64,000 nucleotides of DNA from Sphingobacterium kitahiroshimense (GCF_025961315.1 NZ_JAOQNK010000001.1:2356001-2420000); one strand, 5' to 3'. Shown: positions 45,628 through 54,483, counted from the stretch's first letter. A program made the numbers and translations. Notes: a model not told the origin generated them from the sequence alone.

Positions 45628-46944
45628 TTAATAATTCTGCCTGATATAAGTCATGATATTAACCATTTCCTTTCTAATAATCGCGCTTCTTTCATCAATA
45701 AAATTATTATTTAAAAAAGAAAAAGCAAGTTTTTTTCCAGATCGGGTTATTAAGTATCCACTTTGACAGTAAACTGATGTAATGGTTCCTGTTTTAGCAA
45801 ACACAAATGGAACACCACGGTCAGTACTGTATGAACGTCTTAATGTACCATCAACGCCACCTGTAGAAAAAAGTTTAAATCGTTGAGATTCATCTGGAAG
45901 CTTATTTTTTATAGCCACTAAAACATCAATCATGTTTTGTGGCGTTATCTTATTATAAGAAGAGAGCCCAGATCCATCATGTAATACAATTTCATCCGAG
46001 TAATATTTAAAATAATGCTCCTTCATCCAGTTGCGGACTAAATAAGTATCAAACATCTTAAATTTCTGTAGTGATATCATCATGAGAATTTGCTCAGCGA
46101 GGTAATTATCACTAGGTAACATCATTTCACGTAAAACATAACGGGTAGCATTAGAGTAAAGAGTTTTTACCTCAGTTGGTTTACTATATTCAATGATCTG
46201 AATAGATTTATTTAAAGTGTCTGATAATAATCTAATGGCTAAAGTATCCGAATATTTAAAAGGAATTTCGTTAACATAGTTGGAAGGTACCTTTTCCCGA
46301 GATTGTAAGAATTGATTTCCAATAAATGATCTACTTAATGTAAACTTACCTTTATCTAAAGAATGATCAATCGTTAACTTATCTTGGAAGAAGTCTGGAA
46401 CAAGCTTCAGACCATTGTTCGAATTCTCTCTAAAAGTAACGACATTTCCATAAATTGGAAATGTTGCAATTTCGGGTTGATAATAAGAATCAAAATCATC
46501 CATTGTCCAACCTGCAGCAAAAAAACGATTCTGCATAGGAGTTGGAATAAAGAACAGCTTTTTTTCTGTCTTCTTTAAAAAGTTGTAGACAACATGTGAA
46601 TCCATTTTACTGTGTAAAAAAGTCGGATCACCTGTTCCCCAAAATAAGAGCGAATCACCTTTTTCAACATACTGTAACCCAGGAATTGAATCACCAAGCA
46701 TTTCTAGAGCTGTATAAAGCGTAAAAACCTTAGTATTAGAAGCCGGTGTAAAATGCTTGTGACCATTAATATCAACTACATAACGATTACTGTCTAAATC
46801 GTATAAGGAAAATCCAAAAAAATGATCATTAAGTATTTGAGATTGCTGCAATTTAGCGTAAACTTCACTAAACACCTGGGCATTAACATTATAAATATTA
46901 ATAACTAAAATTAAAACAATAAATATTCTCTTAAAAAATTCCAT
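45628..46944 (-). CDS. dacB: D-alanyl-D-alanine carboxypeptidase/endopeptidase (PBP4 type, peptidase S13)
   Basis: A 438-residue penicillin-binding enzyme. It has a signal peptide (1-22), then SxxK as Ser69-Asn-Thr-Lys72 in PASNTKVFTL, SxN as DGSGLSSYNKITP (about 325) and KTG as FAKTGTITS (about 392). All three S13 motifs are intact. It would trim D-Ala or cleave cross-links in the periplasm. It stands alone, 52 bp from the UMF1 operon's start on the same strand. The length is a little shorter than E. coli PBP4 (477). Confidence 0.88.
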   Translation of the reverse strand: MEFFKRIFIVLILVINIYNVNAQVFSEVYAKLQQSQILNDHFFGFSLYDLDSNRYVVDINGHKHFTPASNTKVFTLYTALEMLGDSIPGLQYVEKGDSLLFWGTGDPTFLHSKMDSHVVYNFLKKTEKKLFFIPTPMQNRFFAAGWTMDDFDSYYQPEIATFPIYGNVVTFRENSNNGLKLVPDFFQDKLTIDHSLDKGKFTLSRSFIGNQFLQSREKVPSNYVNEIPFKYSDTLAIRLLSDTLNKSIQIIEYSKPTEVKTLYSNATRYVLREMMLPSDNYLAEQILMMISLQKFKMFDTYLVRNWMKEHYFKYYSDEIVLHDGSGLSSYNKITPQNMIDVLVAIKNKLPDESQRFKLFSTGGVDGTLRRSYSTDRGVPFVFAKTGTITSVYCQSGYLITRSGKKLAFSFLNNNFIDERSAIIRKEMVNIMTYIRQNY

Positions 46945-47196
46945 CCCTGTAAAACTACGAAAATTGAGACATAATACGGATTTAACTTGTTTCCCTCATG
47001 GCCATAAATGAGCATGAGGGAAACAGCCAAACAATTATTATTTAACCTAAGTAAACATTCGCTTTCAATATAAAAACAAGCAGAAAGCTATTACACTAAA
47101 AAACATTGCTTAATTAATGATCAGCTACTTCAAACATTTCGTATGAGTATTAATGAAAACTTACAGACAATCAATAAATATAAAGTAAAAGGTCCT

Positions 47197-47204
47197 TATA
47201 TTTG
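47197..47204 (+). promoter_or_regulatory. Candidate -7 box of mqnC
   Basis: TATATTTG, ending 6 nt before the ATG at 47211, so the transcript would be nearly leaderless. Confidence 0.45.
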
Positions 47205-47210
47205 TTCTTA

Positions 47211-48335
47211 ATGAATGTAAGCAATTTATTAGAAAAAGCCTTAAAATTTGAGTTCTTAACCAAAGAAGAAGGCATATATTTATATCATAATGCAGCCACA
47301 GCTGATCTAAGCTATGTTGCAAATGAATTACGTAAAATACAAGTACCTCATGGAAAGGTAACTTGGCAAATCGATCGTAATGTAAATACCACAAATGTTT
47401 GTATTGCAAACTGCAAATTCTGTAATTTCTTTCGCAGACCTGGCCATGAAGATAGTTACATCACAGATCTTGAAACATACAAACAGAAGATTGAGGAAAC
47501 CTTTATGTACGGAGGAGATCAATTATTGTTACAGGGGGGACATCACCCGGATCTTGGTTTAGAATTTTATGCGACTATTTTTAAACAATTAAAGGAGCTC
47601 TATCCAACATTGAAACTCCATGCTTTAGGTCCTCCAGAAATTGCCCATGTTGCTAAACTAGAGAATCTATCTCATATTGAAGTATTAAAAGCCCTAAAGG
47701 AATCCGGATTAGATTCATTACCAGGAGCTGGTGCAGAAATCTTAAATGATCGTGTACGACGCCTTATATCAAAAGGGAAATGTGGCGGAAAAGAATGGTT
47801 AGATGTAATGCGTGCAGCACATCAAATTGATCTCCCAACCTCAGCAACAATGATGTTTGGTCATATCGAAACAATTGAAGAACGTTTCGAGCATCTGGTC
47901 TGGATTAGAGAAGTGCAAACTGAAAAGCCTGAAAACCACTTCGGTTTTGTAGCATTTATTCCTTGGCCATTTCAAGATGATGGTACTTTACTAAAAAGGC
48001 TCAGAGGCATTACAAATGACGTAACTGGGGAAGAATATATCCGTATGATTGCTTTAAGCAGAATCATGCTTCCAAATATTAAAAACATTCAAGCTTCTTG
48101 GTTGACCGTAGGTAAACGAACAGCTCAATTATGCCTACATGCCGGTGCTAATGATTTTGGTTCCATCATGATCGAGGAAAATGTAGTATCTGCTGCTGGA
48201 GCTCCGCATAGATTTACAGCAAAATCTATTCAACAAGCGATCAAAGAAGCTGGATTTGAACCCCAACTGAGAACGCAGCGTTATGAGTTCCGCGAGCTTC
48301 CTGAACATATGGTAGAACAAGTCATCAATTACTAA
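47211..48335 (+). CDS. mqnC: Cyclic dehypoxanthinyl futalosine synthase (radical SAM)
   Basis: A 374-residue radical-SAM enzyme of the futalosine route to menaquinone; it cyclises dehypoxanthinyl futalosine. The [4Fe-4S] motif is CIANCKFC (Cys64, Cys68 and Cys71), embedded in WQIDRNVNTTNVCIANC, which marks MqnC rather than MqnE. The FGHIETIEER and VGKRTAQLCLHAGANDFG segments also match. The start ATG is at 47211; a TTG at 47202 falls inside the -7 box. The scpB gene begins 5 nt after the stop codon, so the two are cotranscribed. Confidence 0.93.
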   Translation: MNVSNLLEKALKFEFLTKEEGIYLYHNAATADLSYVANELRKIQVPHGKVTWQIDRNVNTTNVCIANCKFCNFFRRPGHEDSYITDLETYKQKIEETFMYGGDQLLLQGGHHPDLGLEFYATIFKQLKELYPTLKLHALGPPEIAHVAKLENLSHIEVLKALKESGLDSLPGAGAEILNDRVRRLISKGKCGGKEWLDVMRAAHQIDLPTSATMMFGHIETIEERFEHLVWIREVQTEKPENHFGFVAFIPWPFQDDGTLLKRLRGITNDVTGEEYIRMIALSRIMLPNIKNIQASWLTVGKRTAQLCLHAGANDFGSIMIEENVVSAAGAPHRFTAKSIQQAIKEAGFEPQLRTQRYEFRELPEHMVEQVINY

Positions 48336-48340
48336 AATCA

Positions 48341-48901
48341 GTGAAGGATATTATTCGTAACATAGAAGCAATTATATATGCTTCGGAAGACGGCATTACG
48401 TCGCAAGATATCAAACATGTATTGCAAGAAGCTTTAGCGATCGAAATTTCAAAAGATGAATTGCAAAATTTAATAGATAAGATCATCATTAAGCATCAAA
48501 GCGAAGATGAAGTGTTGGAATTAAAAGTGATTAATAACAGCTACCAATTTTTGACAAAATCAACTTACCATGAAACGATCAATCAATTACAGTTGCATCG
48601 GGACAAGAAAAAGTTAAGTCAGGCGGCATTGGAAACTTTAGCAATCATTGCATATAGACAACCTATTACAAAGCTAGAAATCGAACAGATAAGAGGTGTG
48701 AGCTGTGACTACTCCGTTCAACGACTTTTAGAAAAAAAACTAATTCAGATTGCTGGGAAGTCAGATTCAATAGGAAAACCTCTGCTGTACAGCACAAGTG
48801 CTCAATTTATGAACCACTTCGGCATTAATGGTGTAAGAGACCTACCACAACTTAAAGATATCGTTTCTGTAGACAATGAAATTGGTGAGGTCGTCGAATA
48901 A
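48341..48901 (+). CDS. scpB: Segregation and condensation protein B
   Basis: A 186-residue subunit of the bacterial SMC-ScpA-ScpB condensin complex. Two winged-helix regions are seen: IEAIIYASEDGITSQDIK and the second half with LSQAALETLAIIAYRQPITK and IEQIRGVSCDYSVQRLLEKK, the ScpB signature. The start codon is GTG, chosen because it follows mqnC by 5 nt and gives the expected N terminus KDIIRNIEAII. SMC and ScpA are not in the window. A terminator follows. Confidence 0.92.
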   Translation: MKDIIRNIEAIIYASEDGITSQDIKHVLQEALAIEISKDELQNLIDKIIIKHQSEDEVLELKVINNSYQFLTKSTYHETINQLQLHRDKKKLSQAALETLAIIAYRQPITKLEIEQIRGVSCDYSVQRLLEKKLIQIAGKSDSIGKPLLYSTSAQFMNHFGINGVRDLPQLKDIVSVDNEIGEVVE

Positions 48902-48948
48902 CGACATTAGTAATTTTGCTCCGCATTTACAAATCAACGAATAACACT

Positions 48949-48984
48949 AATAATCAGCCCTTTAGATTGATTATTTTTTTTCAA
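48949..48984 (+). terminator. Terminator of mqnC-scpB
   Basis: An 8-bp stem (48949-48956 with 48968-48975) with an 11-nt loop, followed by eight T. Confidence 0.65.
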
Positions 48985-49054
48985 AAAAAGTTTAAAGTTC
49001 GAATTTTGTTATATAATTTTACATTATTAAATAAGCAAAAAAAAATATAATTTT

Positions 49055-49225
49055 ATGAACACGGCAATGATGAAAAGTGAATCTATGAATGTAGAAGATG
49101 ATAAATTTGGTTCATTTAATGGACCTGATGATGATTCTGATGATATCTTAGAAGATGACTTTAATTTAGAAGACATTGACTCTATTGGAGAATTTGACGA
49201 TTTCGGAGACGAAGACGAATTTTAA
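49055..49225 (+). CDS. Small, strongly acidic hypothetical protein (56 aa)
   Basis: An ATG-started frame, MNTAMMKSESMNVEDDKFGS then FNGPDDDSDDILEDDFNLED and onward to a C-terminal DEDEF. About 40 percent of the residues are Asp or Glu and there are only two Lys and no Arg. It is free-standing with a possible promoter (TTTG at 49005-49008, 19 bp, TAAATAAG) and a terminator at 49284. Third-codon positions vary as in real genes, and the frame is the only open one. No domain is recognised. The charge profile resembles nucleic-acid mimics or intrinsically disordered binders of basic partners, which is speculation. Confidence 0.6.
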   Translation: MNTAMMKSESMNVEDDKFGSFNGPDDDSDDILEDDFNLEDIDSIGEFDDFGDEDEF

Positions 49226-49283
49226 TCCAAATCAATCACAAAGATCTATAGAAAACAACTTACGTTGTCAGTCAAAAAGTAAG

Positions 49284-49320
49284 AAGGCTTGCAGATTAAT
49301 ATCTGCAAGCCTTTATTTTA
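49284..49320. terminator. Terminator between the acidic ORF and the XRE regulator
   Basis: A 13-bp perfect stem (49284-49296 with 49301-49313) with a TAAT loop, T-rich on both exits. It serves the convergent pair. Confidence 0.8.
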
Positions 49321-49344
49321 TTCATTCCCAAAATTGAATAAAAC

Positions 49345-49674
49345 CTATTTCTTATGCAATTGCTCGTAAAGATCAATAACTTTCTTTTGCAACTCGATAA
49401 CTTCAGTTTCACGGGATTGCAATTTTTTAGTTAATTCTGCCAATTCATTGATAGCTTCTTTATCCTCTTCCATATCGGAAGTTGATAAAAGCTGAACTAC
49501 TGACAAATTAAATAATTTCGAAATTTGATTTAAGCGTGAAAGGTTAACATCTGTAATTCCTGTTTCAATTTTTGAAAAAGCTGGAATTGAGATATCTAAT
49601 CTCTTTGCAACATCCTCTTGGCTCCACCCTTTTTGGTGTCTCAGTAGTCTAATTTTTTTTCCTAGTGCATTCAT
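49345..49674 (-). CDS. XRE-family helix-turn-helix regulator with a C-terminal coiled coil
   Basis: A 109-residue regulator. The HTH_XRE domain covers about 1-62 (GKKIRLLRHQKGWSQEDVAK and LDISIPAFSKIETGITDVNL). The tail (about 70-105) is a heptad-like coiled coil, LTKKLQSRETEVIELQKKVI, likely for dimerisation. It has no metal or ligand domain. It is adjacent to and convergent with the acidic ORF. The target is unknown; small XRE proteins often autoregulate. A TATATTTG box is 25 nt upstream. Confidence 0.82.
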   Translation of the reverse strand: MNALGKKIRLLRHQKGWSQEDVAKRLDISIPAFSKIETGITDVNLSRLNQISKLFNLSVVQLLSTSDMEEDKEAINELAELTKKLQSRETEVIELQKKVIDLYEQLHKK

Positions 49675-49699
49675 TTGGTAGATTTTTTTATTTACAAAA

Positions 49700-49707
49700 C
49701 AAATATA
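49700..49707 (-). promoter_or_regulatory. Candidate -7 box of the XRE gene
   Basis: TATATTTG on the minus strand, 25 nt before the ATG. Confidence 0.5.
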
Positions 49708-49747
49708 AAATAAAAAATCTTTTATTCAAAGTGTTAAGGCAATTTTA

Positions 49748-51118
49748 TTAATAATTCTTAAAAAAATGATCCGCCAGCTCGGTCAAATTAACCCCACTGT
49801 AATTGCCAGAACTCATCAGCAATAAATTATTGCCTTTTGATTTAAAATTCTCAAGGAAATCGTAGAGATCACCTAAATTCGTCACAATGTCCACGTCTGA
49901 TCGATTGAACGCGTTTCGGATGTCTTCCAATAGATGTGTAGTACACTTATTTACCTCCTTAATTGATTCCATATTTATAAAAACAACCGGAAGATCCGCT
50001 TCATTCATCGTATCTTTATATTGACTGACAAATTTCTCATCCAAACTGTCATAAGCGTTTAATTCAATTATTGCAACCAACTTTTGACTTGGAAATTGCT
50101 CTTTAATAGCATGAATACTTGCTTTCAGTTTCTTAGGAGTATGAGCAAAATCCTGATAAACAACAGATCCCTCGAAACTTGCTACAAATTCCAGATAACG
50201 AATTGAACTCTTAAAAGTTTTTATGGCGTCAAAGAAATCCTCCTTCTTAATACCAAGCCACTCACAAACCGTATATGCCCCAGCAATGTTTGAAAGGTTA
50301 TGCTTCCCAAATACCTGCAAAGGAATATCACCTTTTACGGACTTAATATATGTGGTACCTTTATTAATAGCATATTCAGGAATCTGATATCCATGCCGAT
50401 TAATTTTACAAGATTTAGTATCTGTTATAATCTTTTGCAGATATTTATCTTCTTTGTTATAAATCAGAGTTCCCTTAGACTCTATCGTATTAATAAAGTC
50501 TTCAAACTGTTTTAAATAGTTATCGAAAGTTATTGTCGTGCTATATTCGTTCCAATTTATACCGCTAATCAAGGCAATATTTGGTTTATAAAACATAAAC
50601 TTTGACTTATTACTCAAGCTAGAAGCTACATTTTCATCACCCTCGATTAATATAATTTTGTTTGTTTTTGTAATTTCGATCAAATTATCAAAACCTTCAA
50701 GTTGCGCTCCAACTAAATAATCAAAAGGTCTTTCAAGAGTTTTTAAAACATGCATGATCATACTCATGATCGTAGTCTTACCATAACTACCTGCTATGAT
50801 CACCCTCGTTTTATCTTGAGAAAGTTCTTGAATAAATTCGGGAAATGAATAAATCTTTAACCCTAACTCCTGCGCTTTTATAAGCTCAGGGTTATTGATA
50901 AGTGCATGAGCTCCTAAAATTACAGCATCAATATCATCGGTAATTTTTTCGTCAAACCACCCTAGTTGCTCAGGCAATAAACCTGCATCAATGAGATGAC
51001 TACGGGAAGGTTCCACAATCTGATCATCAGACCCAGAGACCTGATGCCCCTGCCTTTCCAAAGAAATAGCAAGGTTATGCATGATACTTCCTCCTATCGC
51101 AATAAAATGTATGCGCAT
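49748..51118 (-). CDS. mpl: UDP-N-acetylmuramate:L-Ala-gamma-D-Glu-mesoDAP ligase
   Basis: A 456-residue Mur-ligase-family enzyme that reattaches recovered murein tripeptide to UDP-MurNAc, bypassing MurC, D, E. Three domains: MRIHFIAIGGSIMHNLAISL (UDP-MurNAc binding), the ATP P-loop AGSYGKTTIMS (about 109-119), and a C-terminal domain with YQDFAHTPKKL (about 312-322). MHNLA in place of the usual Gly-rich motif matches Mpl rather than MurC. It is last of the glmU-tpiA-prmA-mpl operon, with 4 nt between prmA stop and mpl start. The presence of Mpl implies wall recycling. Confidence 0.9.
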   Translation of the reverse strand: MRIHFIAIGGSIMHNLAISLERQGHQVSGSDDQIVEPSRSHLIDAGLLPEQLGWFDEKITDDIDAVILGAHALINNPELIKAQELGLKIYSFPEFIQELSQDKTRVIIAGSYGKTTIMSMIMHVLKTLERPFDYLVGAQLEGFDNLIEITKTNKIILIEGDENVASSLSNKSKFMFYKPNIALISGINWNEYSTTITFDNYLKQFEDFINTIESKGTLIYNKEDKYLQKIITDTKSCKINRHGYQIPEYAINKGTTYIKSVKGDIPLQVFGKHNLSNIAGAYTVCEWLGIKKEDFFDAIKTFKSSIRYLEFVASFEGSVVYQDFAHTPKKLKASIHAIKEQFPSQKLVAIIELNAYDSLDEKFVSQYKDTMNEADLPVVFINMESIKEVNKCTTHLLEDIRNAFNRSDVDIVTNLGDLYDFLENFKSKGNNLLLMSSGNYSGVNLTELADHFFKNY

Positions 51119-51122
51119 ATTA

Positions 51123-51965
51123 TTATTTTACTTTCACGAACTTAGCCGAGCACCAGTTGTCCATTACTTTATTGGAAACAAACTCAAAACCTATAGCTTC
51201 TGCACTCGTTCTCAAAATTGATAAATCTTCCCCATCAAAAAAACCACTAATATACAACTCTCCGTTTAATCGAAGAGACTTGCTATACTGCGGAAATTGT
51301 TCTAACAATATATTACGGTTTATATTAGCTAAAATGATGTCAAATTCCCGACCTATTAATGTTTCATATGAACCTAATTTTGATTCTATATTACTAACGT
51401 TATTCAGTAATTTATTTTCCTCAACACTAGCGATACAAACATCATCAAAATCTACAGCAAATACATGTCTTGCTTCTTTTTGTGATGCTAAAATAGCCAA
51501 TATACCTGTACCGCAACCCATATCCAAAACTTCTTTATCCTGAATGTTATTTTCCAGGATATAACGAAGTATCATAGTTGTGGTCTGGTGATGCCCCGTA
51601 CCAAACGACATCTTAGGATCTATTATTATTTCATAACGAATTTCCGGTTTAGCCGGATGAAAATTAGCTCTGACATAACAATCATTATCAATTAAAATCG
51701 GGCTAAAGTTACTTTCCCATAACTTATTCCAATTTTGATCTTGTATATCCACCACTTCATAACGAACCTCGAAACCGTCTTCTTGTTGAAGAATAACTGT
51801 TTCCAATGCCTGAAGATCAAGGTTTGCAGTTGGAATAAAAGCTGCAAACCCTGTCTCAGTATCTTCAAAAGTATCAAAACCTATATCAGCTAGCTCGGCA
51901 ATAAACAAATCCTGTTGCCACTCTTCCCCTACTATTCGCGTAAATATTACCTCACTATATTTCAT
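51123..51965 (-). CDS. prmA: Ribosomal protein L11 methyltransferase
   Basis: A 280-residue SAM-dependent methyltransferase acting on L11. N-terminal substrate-recognition region (about 1-85), then the class I methyltransferase core with MSFGTGHHQTTTMILRYIL (about 120-138), LDMGCGTGILAILASQKEA and ILANINRNILL, which is the PrmA NPPY-like catalytic motif with Asn. It lies in the middle of the glmU-tpiA-prmA-mpl operon, 9 bp downstream of tpiA. Its pairing with tpiA is common in Bacteroidota. Confidence 0.92.
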   Translation of the reverse strand: MKYSEVIFTRIVGEEWQQDLFIAELADIGFDTFEDTETGFAAFIPTANLDLQALETVILQQEDGFEVRYEVVDIQDQNWNKLWESNFSPILIDNDCYVRANFHPAKPEIRYEIIIDPKMSFGTGHHQTTTMILRYILENNIQDKEVLDMGCGTGILAILASQKEARHVFAVDFDDVCIASVEENKLLNNVSNIESKLGSYETLIGREFDIILANINRNILLEQFPQYSKSLRLNGELYISGFFDGEDLSILRTSAEAIGFEFVSNKVMDNWCSAKFVKVK

Positions 51966-51974
51966 AATAGATTT

Positions 51975-52742
51975 TTACTTATTAAAAACTTTAACGATAT
52001 CTAAGAAGTCTCTTGATTTTAAAGAAGCTCCACCGATCAATCCACCATCAATATCAGGTTGTGCAAACAATTCACCTGCATTTTTAGGGTTACAGCTTCC
52101 TCCATATAAAATACTAGTCTCATCCGCAACAGATTGATCATAATGAGCCGCTACAGTAGCACGAATAAAAGCATGAACTTCTTGAGCTTGCTCTGGAGAA
52201 GCTGTTAAACCAGTACCGATAGCCCAAACTGGCTCATAAGCCAACACAACTTTCGCAAACTCCTCTTTGGATAGATGAAACACCCCTTCTGCCAATTGTG
52301 TTTTTATAATATCAAAAAACTTTCCAGACTCTCTTTCCTCTTTAGTTTCACCAATACAGAAAATTGGTAACAAACCATGCTTTAACGCAGCATCAACCTT
52401 CTCACTTAATAAGGCATTTGTTTCTCCAAAATAAGCTCTACGCTCCGAATGTCCCAATATAACATAATCAGCACCTACAGATTTAACTTGACTTGCAGAA
52501 ATTTCTCCTGTATAAGCTCCAGATTCAGCCTGGTGGATATTTTGTGCACCTACAGCAACATGAGAAGCCGTCTTTGCCAATTGCGCAATACTATGTAAAT
52601 GAATAAATGGGCTACAAACAACGACTTGTTGGTCACCAACAATTTCATCTTTAGCCATATTCACAACTTCAGAGAACAAGCTAACTCCATCCTGATAATC
52701 CAAATTCATTTTCCAGTTTCCTGCTACAATTTTCTTACGCAT
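51975..52742 (-). CDS. tpiA: Triosephosphate isomerase
   Basis: A 255-residue TIM barrel interconverting dihydroxyacetone phosphate and glyceraldehyde 3-phosphate. The N terminus [13 protein letters not shown] contains the catalytic Lys, ILGHSERR the electrophilic His and [13 protein letters not shown] the catalytic Glu, followed by the phosphate-gripping loop. Complete and canonical. It begins 6 nt after the glmU-like gene on the same strand, so central glycolysis is coupled here to wall-precursor synthesis. Confidence 0.97.
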   Translation of the reverse strand: MRKKIVAGNWKMNLDYQDGVSLFSEVVNMAKDEIVGDQQVVVCSPFIHLHSIAQLAKTASHVAVGAQNIHQAESGAYTGEISASQVKSVGADYVILGHSERRAYFGETNALLSEKVDAALKHGLLPIFCIGETKEERESGKFFDIIKTQLAEGVFHLSKEEFAKVVLAYEPVWAIGTGLTASPEQAQEVHAFIRATVAAHYDQSVADETSILYGGSCNPKNAGELFAQPDIDGGLIGGASLKSRDFLDIVKVFNK

Positions 52743-52748
52743 AATACT

Positions 52749-53969
52749 TTAGTTTTTAAATGTTGATTGATTAATTTCTATAATTCTTTCAATTAGTCTC
52801 TTGTCTAATCTTTTATTTTTTGATAAAAATACAACTTCTAAATCAGAAATAAACTTTTGAAGTTGATAAGCTTCCTTTATGTCCCCGTATAGCCAAGTAA
52901 ATGACGGAACAAATTTAGGATAAAAATCCGTCAATGCTAACATACATCCTGTACCAATAACAGTTCCGGTGTTAAAAGCTGACTGTATTCCAGATCGACT
53001 GAAGTCTCCCATATATAAACCACACTTCATCAATCCTGTATCACGCAATCCTTTCGATAAATAATCATAAAGCTCAACAGGAGATAAATTATTCTTCAAG
53101 TTTGAATTTGTTGTGCCCGCACCAAGGTTACACCAATCACCAATCACCGAACAACCCAAATATCCGTAATGCCCTTTTGCACTAAAATTCCCGATACTTG
53201 AGTTCGCGATCTCCCCTCCTACTACTGCGCATTCACCAATTGAAACATTTCCGTAAATCGTTGTCCCCATCTTAACAACAGCATGCTTTCCAATATACAA
53301 TGGTCCTCTTAAATTAGCCCCTTCCATAACGACAGCACCCTCTTCTATATAAATTGGACCTGTCTTTGTATTCAGAGTCACACATTCCATCTCAACGAAA
53401 TTACCGATATACAATTGATCACCAATCACCGTATTGCTCTCAGAATAAAGTGCACCTGAAAAATGTTTTGTCAAGATCTCAAAATCACGTATAATCTCCG
53501 TACCAACATGTAAATACAGATCTTCTATAAATCGGACACGAATGAGGGTCTCATCAAAAGGTATATGGGCCACCCTCACTTTAGAAGGCTCGTCAAAATC
53601 AGCCCTTAATGCAAGTAGATCATTACCAGACTTAAGATACTGGCCCTTCGACAACGAAATTAATTTTTCAAGAAAGGATTCATTGGGAATAACATTTACA
53701 GACACAAAGTAGAGTTCCTCTGCTTCATAAGATGATAATGCAATCTGTTCATCGATAGATAAAGAATTGTCTAAGCAATCATATAAAACAACAGCATCTA
53801 AAGCATGTTTCCACTTTTCAAACAAGGGAAGTATTCCAATACGTAACGAAGCGGTAGGTTTAACTTCTGTAAAGGGCCACAAAGAATCAGAGTTAAATAG
53901 ATCCCCTAATCCATTAAAACATTGTAAGTACCTTGACTCTGTTGACTGATCAAATAAGATAACTATCAC
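52749..53969 (-). CDS. glmU: Bacteroidota-type GlmU (putative sugar nucleotidyltransferase with LbH acetyltransferase repeats)
   Basis: About 406 residues. The N-terminal part begins VIVILFDQSTESR and resembles the alternative GlmU family of Bacteroidota (about 1-165). The C-terminal part has many hexapeptide repeats of left-handed beta helix, including IYIGNFVEME, GPIYIEEGAVV, GPLYIGKHAVVK and CSVIGDWCNLGAGTTNSNLK with the N-acetyltransferase site. It would make UDP-GlcNAc from glucosamine 1-phosphate. The start is GTG at 53967-53969; an upstream ATG frame runs through the rpmE2 terminator and is rejected. First gene of the operon. Confidence 0.82.
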   Translation of the reverse strand: MIVILFDQSTESRYLQCFNGLGDLFNSDSLWPFTEVKPTASLRIGILPLFEKWKHALDAVVLYDCLDNSLSIDEQIALSSYEAEELYFVSVNVIPNESFLEKLISLSKGQYLKSGNDLLALRADFDEPSKVRVAHIPFDETLIRVRFIEDLYLHVGTEIIRDFEILTKHFSGALYSESNTVIGDQLYIGNFVEMECVTLNTKTGPIYIEEGAVVMEGANLRGPLYIGKHAVVKMGTTIYGNVSIGECAVVGGEIANSSIGNFSAKGHYGYLGCSVIGDWCNLGAGTTNSNLKNNLSPVELYDYLSKGLRDTGLMKCGLYMGDFSRSGIQSAFNTGTVIGTGCMLALTDFYPKFVPSFTWLYGDIKEAYQLQKFISDLEVVFLSKNKRLDKRLIERIIEINQSTFKN

Positions 53970-53984
53970 CCTATAAAAATAACA

Positions 53985-54020
53985 AAAAAAAACTCGATAA
54001 TGGATATTATCGAGTTTTAA
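53985..54020 (-). terminator. Terminator of rpmE2
   Basis: A 13-bp perfect stem (53989-54001 with 54006-54018) just past the rpmE2 stop codon, with a T-run on the minus-strand exit. It lies directly upstream of the glmU GTG start. Confidence 0.85.
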
Positions 54021-54048
54021 TATTGTGCTACCCTTAGGATAACAAAAA

Positions 54049-54297
54049 TTACTTTTTGTTATAACGGCTACGGAATTTATCAATACGACCAGCCGTATCA
54101 ACCAATTTCATTTTACCAGTATAGAAAGGGTGAGAAGTATGAGAAATCTCCAATTTTACAACTGGATATTCATTACCATCTTCCCAAGTGATTGTCTCTT
54201 TTGTATCAACACATGATTTTGTGATGAAAGAATAGTCATTTGACATATCTTTAAACACAACTAATCTGTAATTTGAAGGATGCAAATCTTTTTTCAT
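54049..54297 (-). CDS. rpmE2: 50S ribosomal protein L31 type B
   Basis: An 82-residue L31. The sequence [17 protein letters not shown] and the single Cys (VDTKET region) identify the C-minus form, which lacks the zinc-binding CxxC pairs of L31A. In other bacteria the C-minus form replaces the zinc form under zinc limitation. SHPFYTGK and [10 protein letters not shown] are typical. The start at 54297 (MKKDLHP) is preferred over ATG 54324. A good promoter is seen upstream (54336-54366). Palindromic elements in the upstream gap may regulate it. Confidence 0.95.
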   Translation of the reverse strand: MKKDLHPSNYRLVVFKDMSNDYSFITKSCVDTKETITWEDGNEYPVVKLEISHTSHPFYTGKMKLVDTAGRIDKFRSRYNKK

Positions 54298-54335
54298 TTT
54301 TATCTTATGATTACGTATATTCAATAATTGAGGTG

Positions 54336-54366
54336 CAAAGATAATTTATTAAAACCTTATTTGCAA
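54336..54366 (-). promoter_or_regulatory. Promoter of rpmE2
   Basis: On the minus strand TTG (54364-54366), 20 bp, then TATCTTTG (54336-54343), about 39 nt before the ATG. This fits the consensus well. A second TATATTTG lies further up at 54427-54434. Confidence 0.65.
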
Positions 54367-54397
54367 GAATATTCCGTAACAAATATTCCAAATAAGG
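54355..54397. promoter_or_regulatory. Inverted repeat overlapping the rpmE2 promoter
   Basis: Arms CCTTATTTG (54355-54363) and CAAATAAGG (54389-54397) are exact inverted repeats 25 bp apart and flank the -33 element. They look like a regulator site pair. Confidence 0.4.
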
Positions 54398-54465
54398 TAT
54401 TTATTTTTTACCCTTTACTCCTACTGCAAATATAGTCAATTTTAGCATAAAAAAAGATAATATTT

Positions 54466-54483
54466 ATTCCTTATTTAAGGAAT
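54466..54483. promoter_or_regulatory. 18-bp palindrome upstream of the DUF2853 gene
   Basis: ATTCCTTA, TT, TAAGGAAT. It shares the CCTTATTT / AAGG core with the inverted repeat near rpmE2, so the same regulator could act on both divergent genes. Confidence 0.4.

Noticed and set aside
53970..54101. N-terminal extension of the glmU frame from an upstream ATG
   Set aside because: It would run through the rpmE2 terminator hairpin and reads as non-protein-like sequence; the GTG at 53969 is the sensible start.
54427..54434. Second TATATTTG box upstream of rpmE2
   Set aside because: It lies about 130 nt before the start codon and has no -33 partner; the nearer promoter at 54336-54366 is better supported. 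Boxes of this type also arise by chance in AT-rich DNA.
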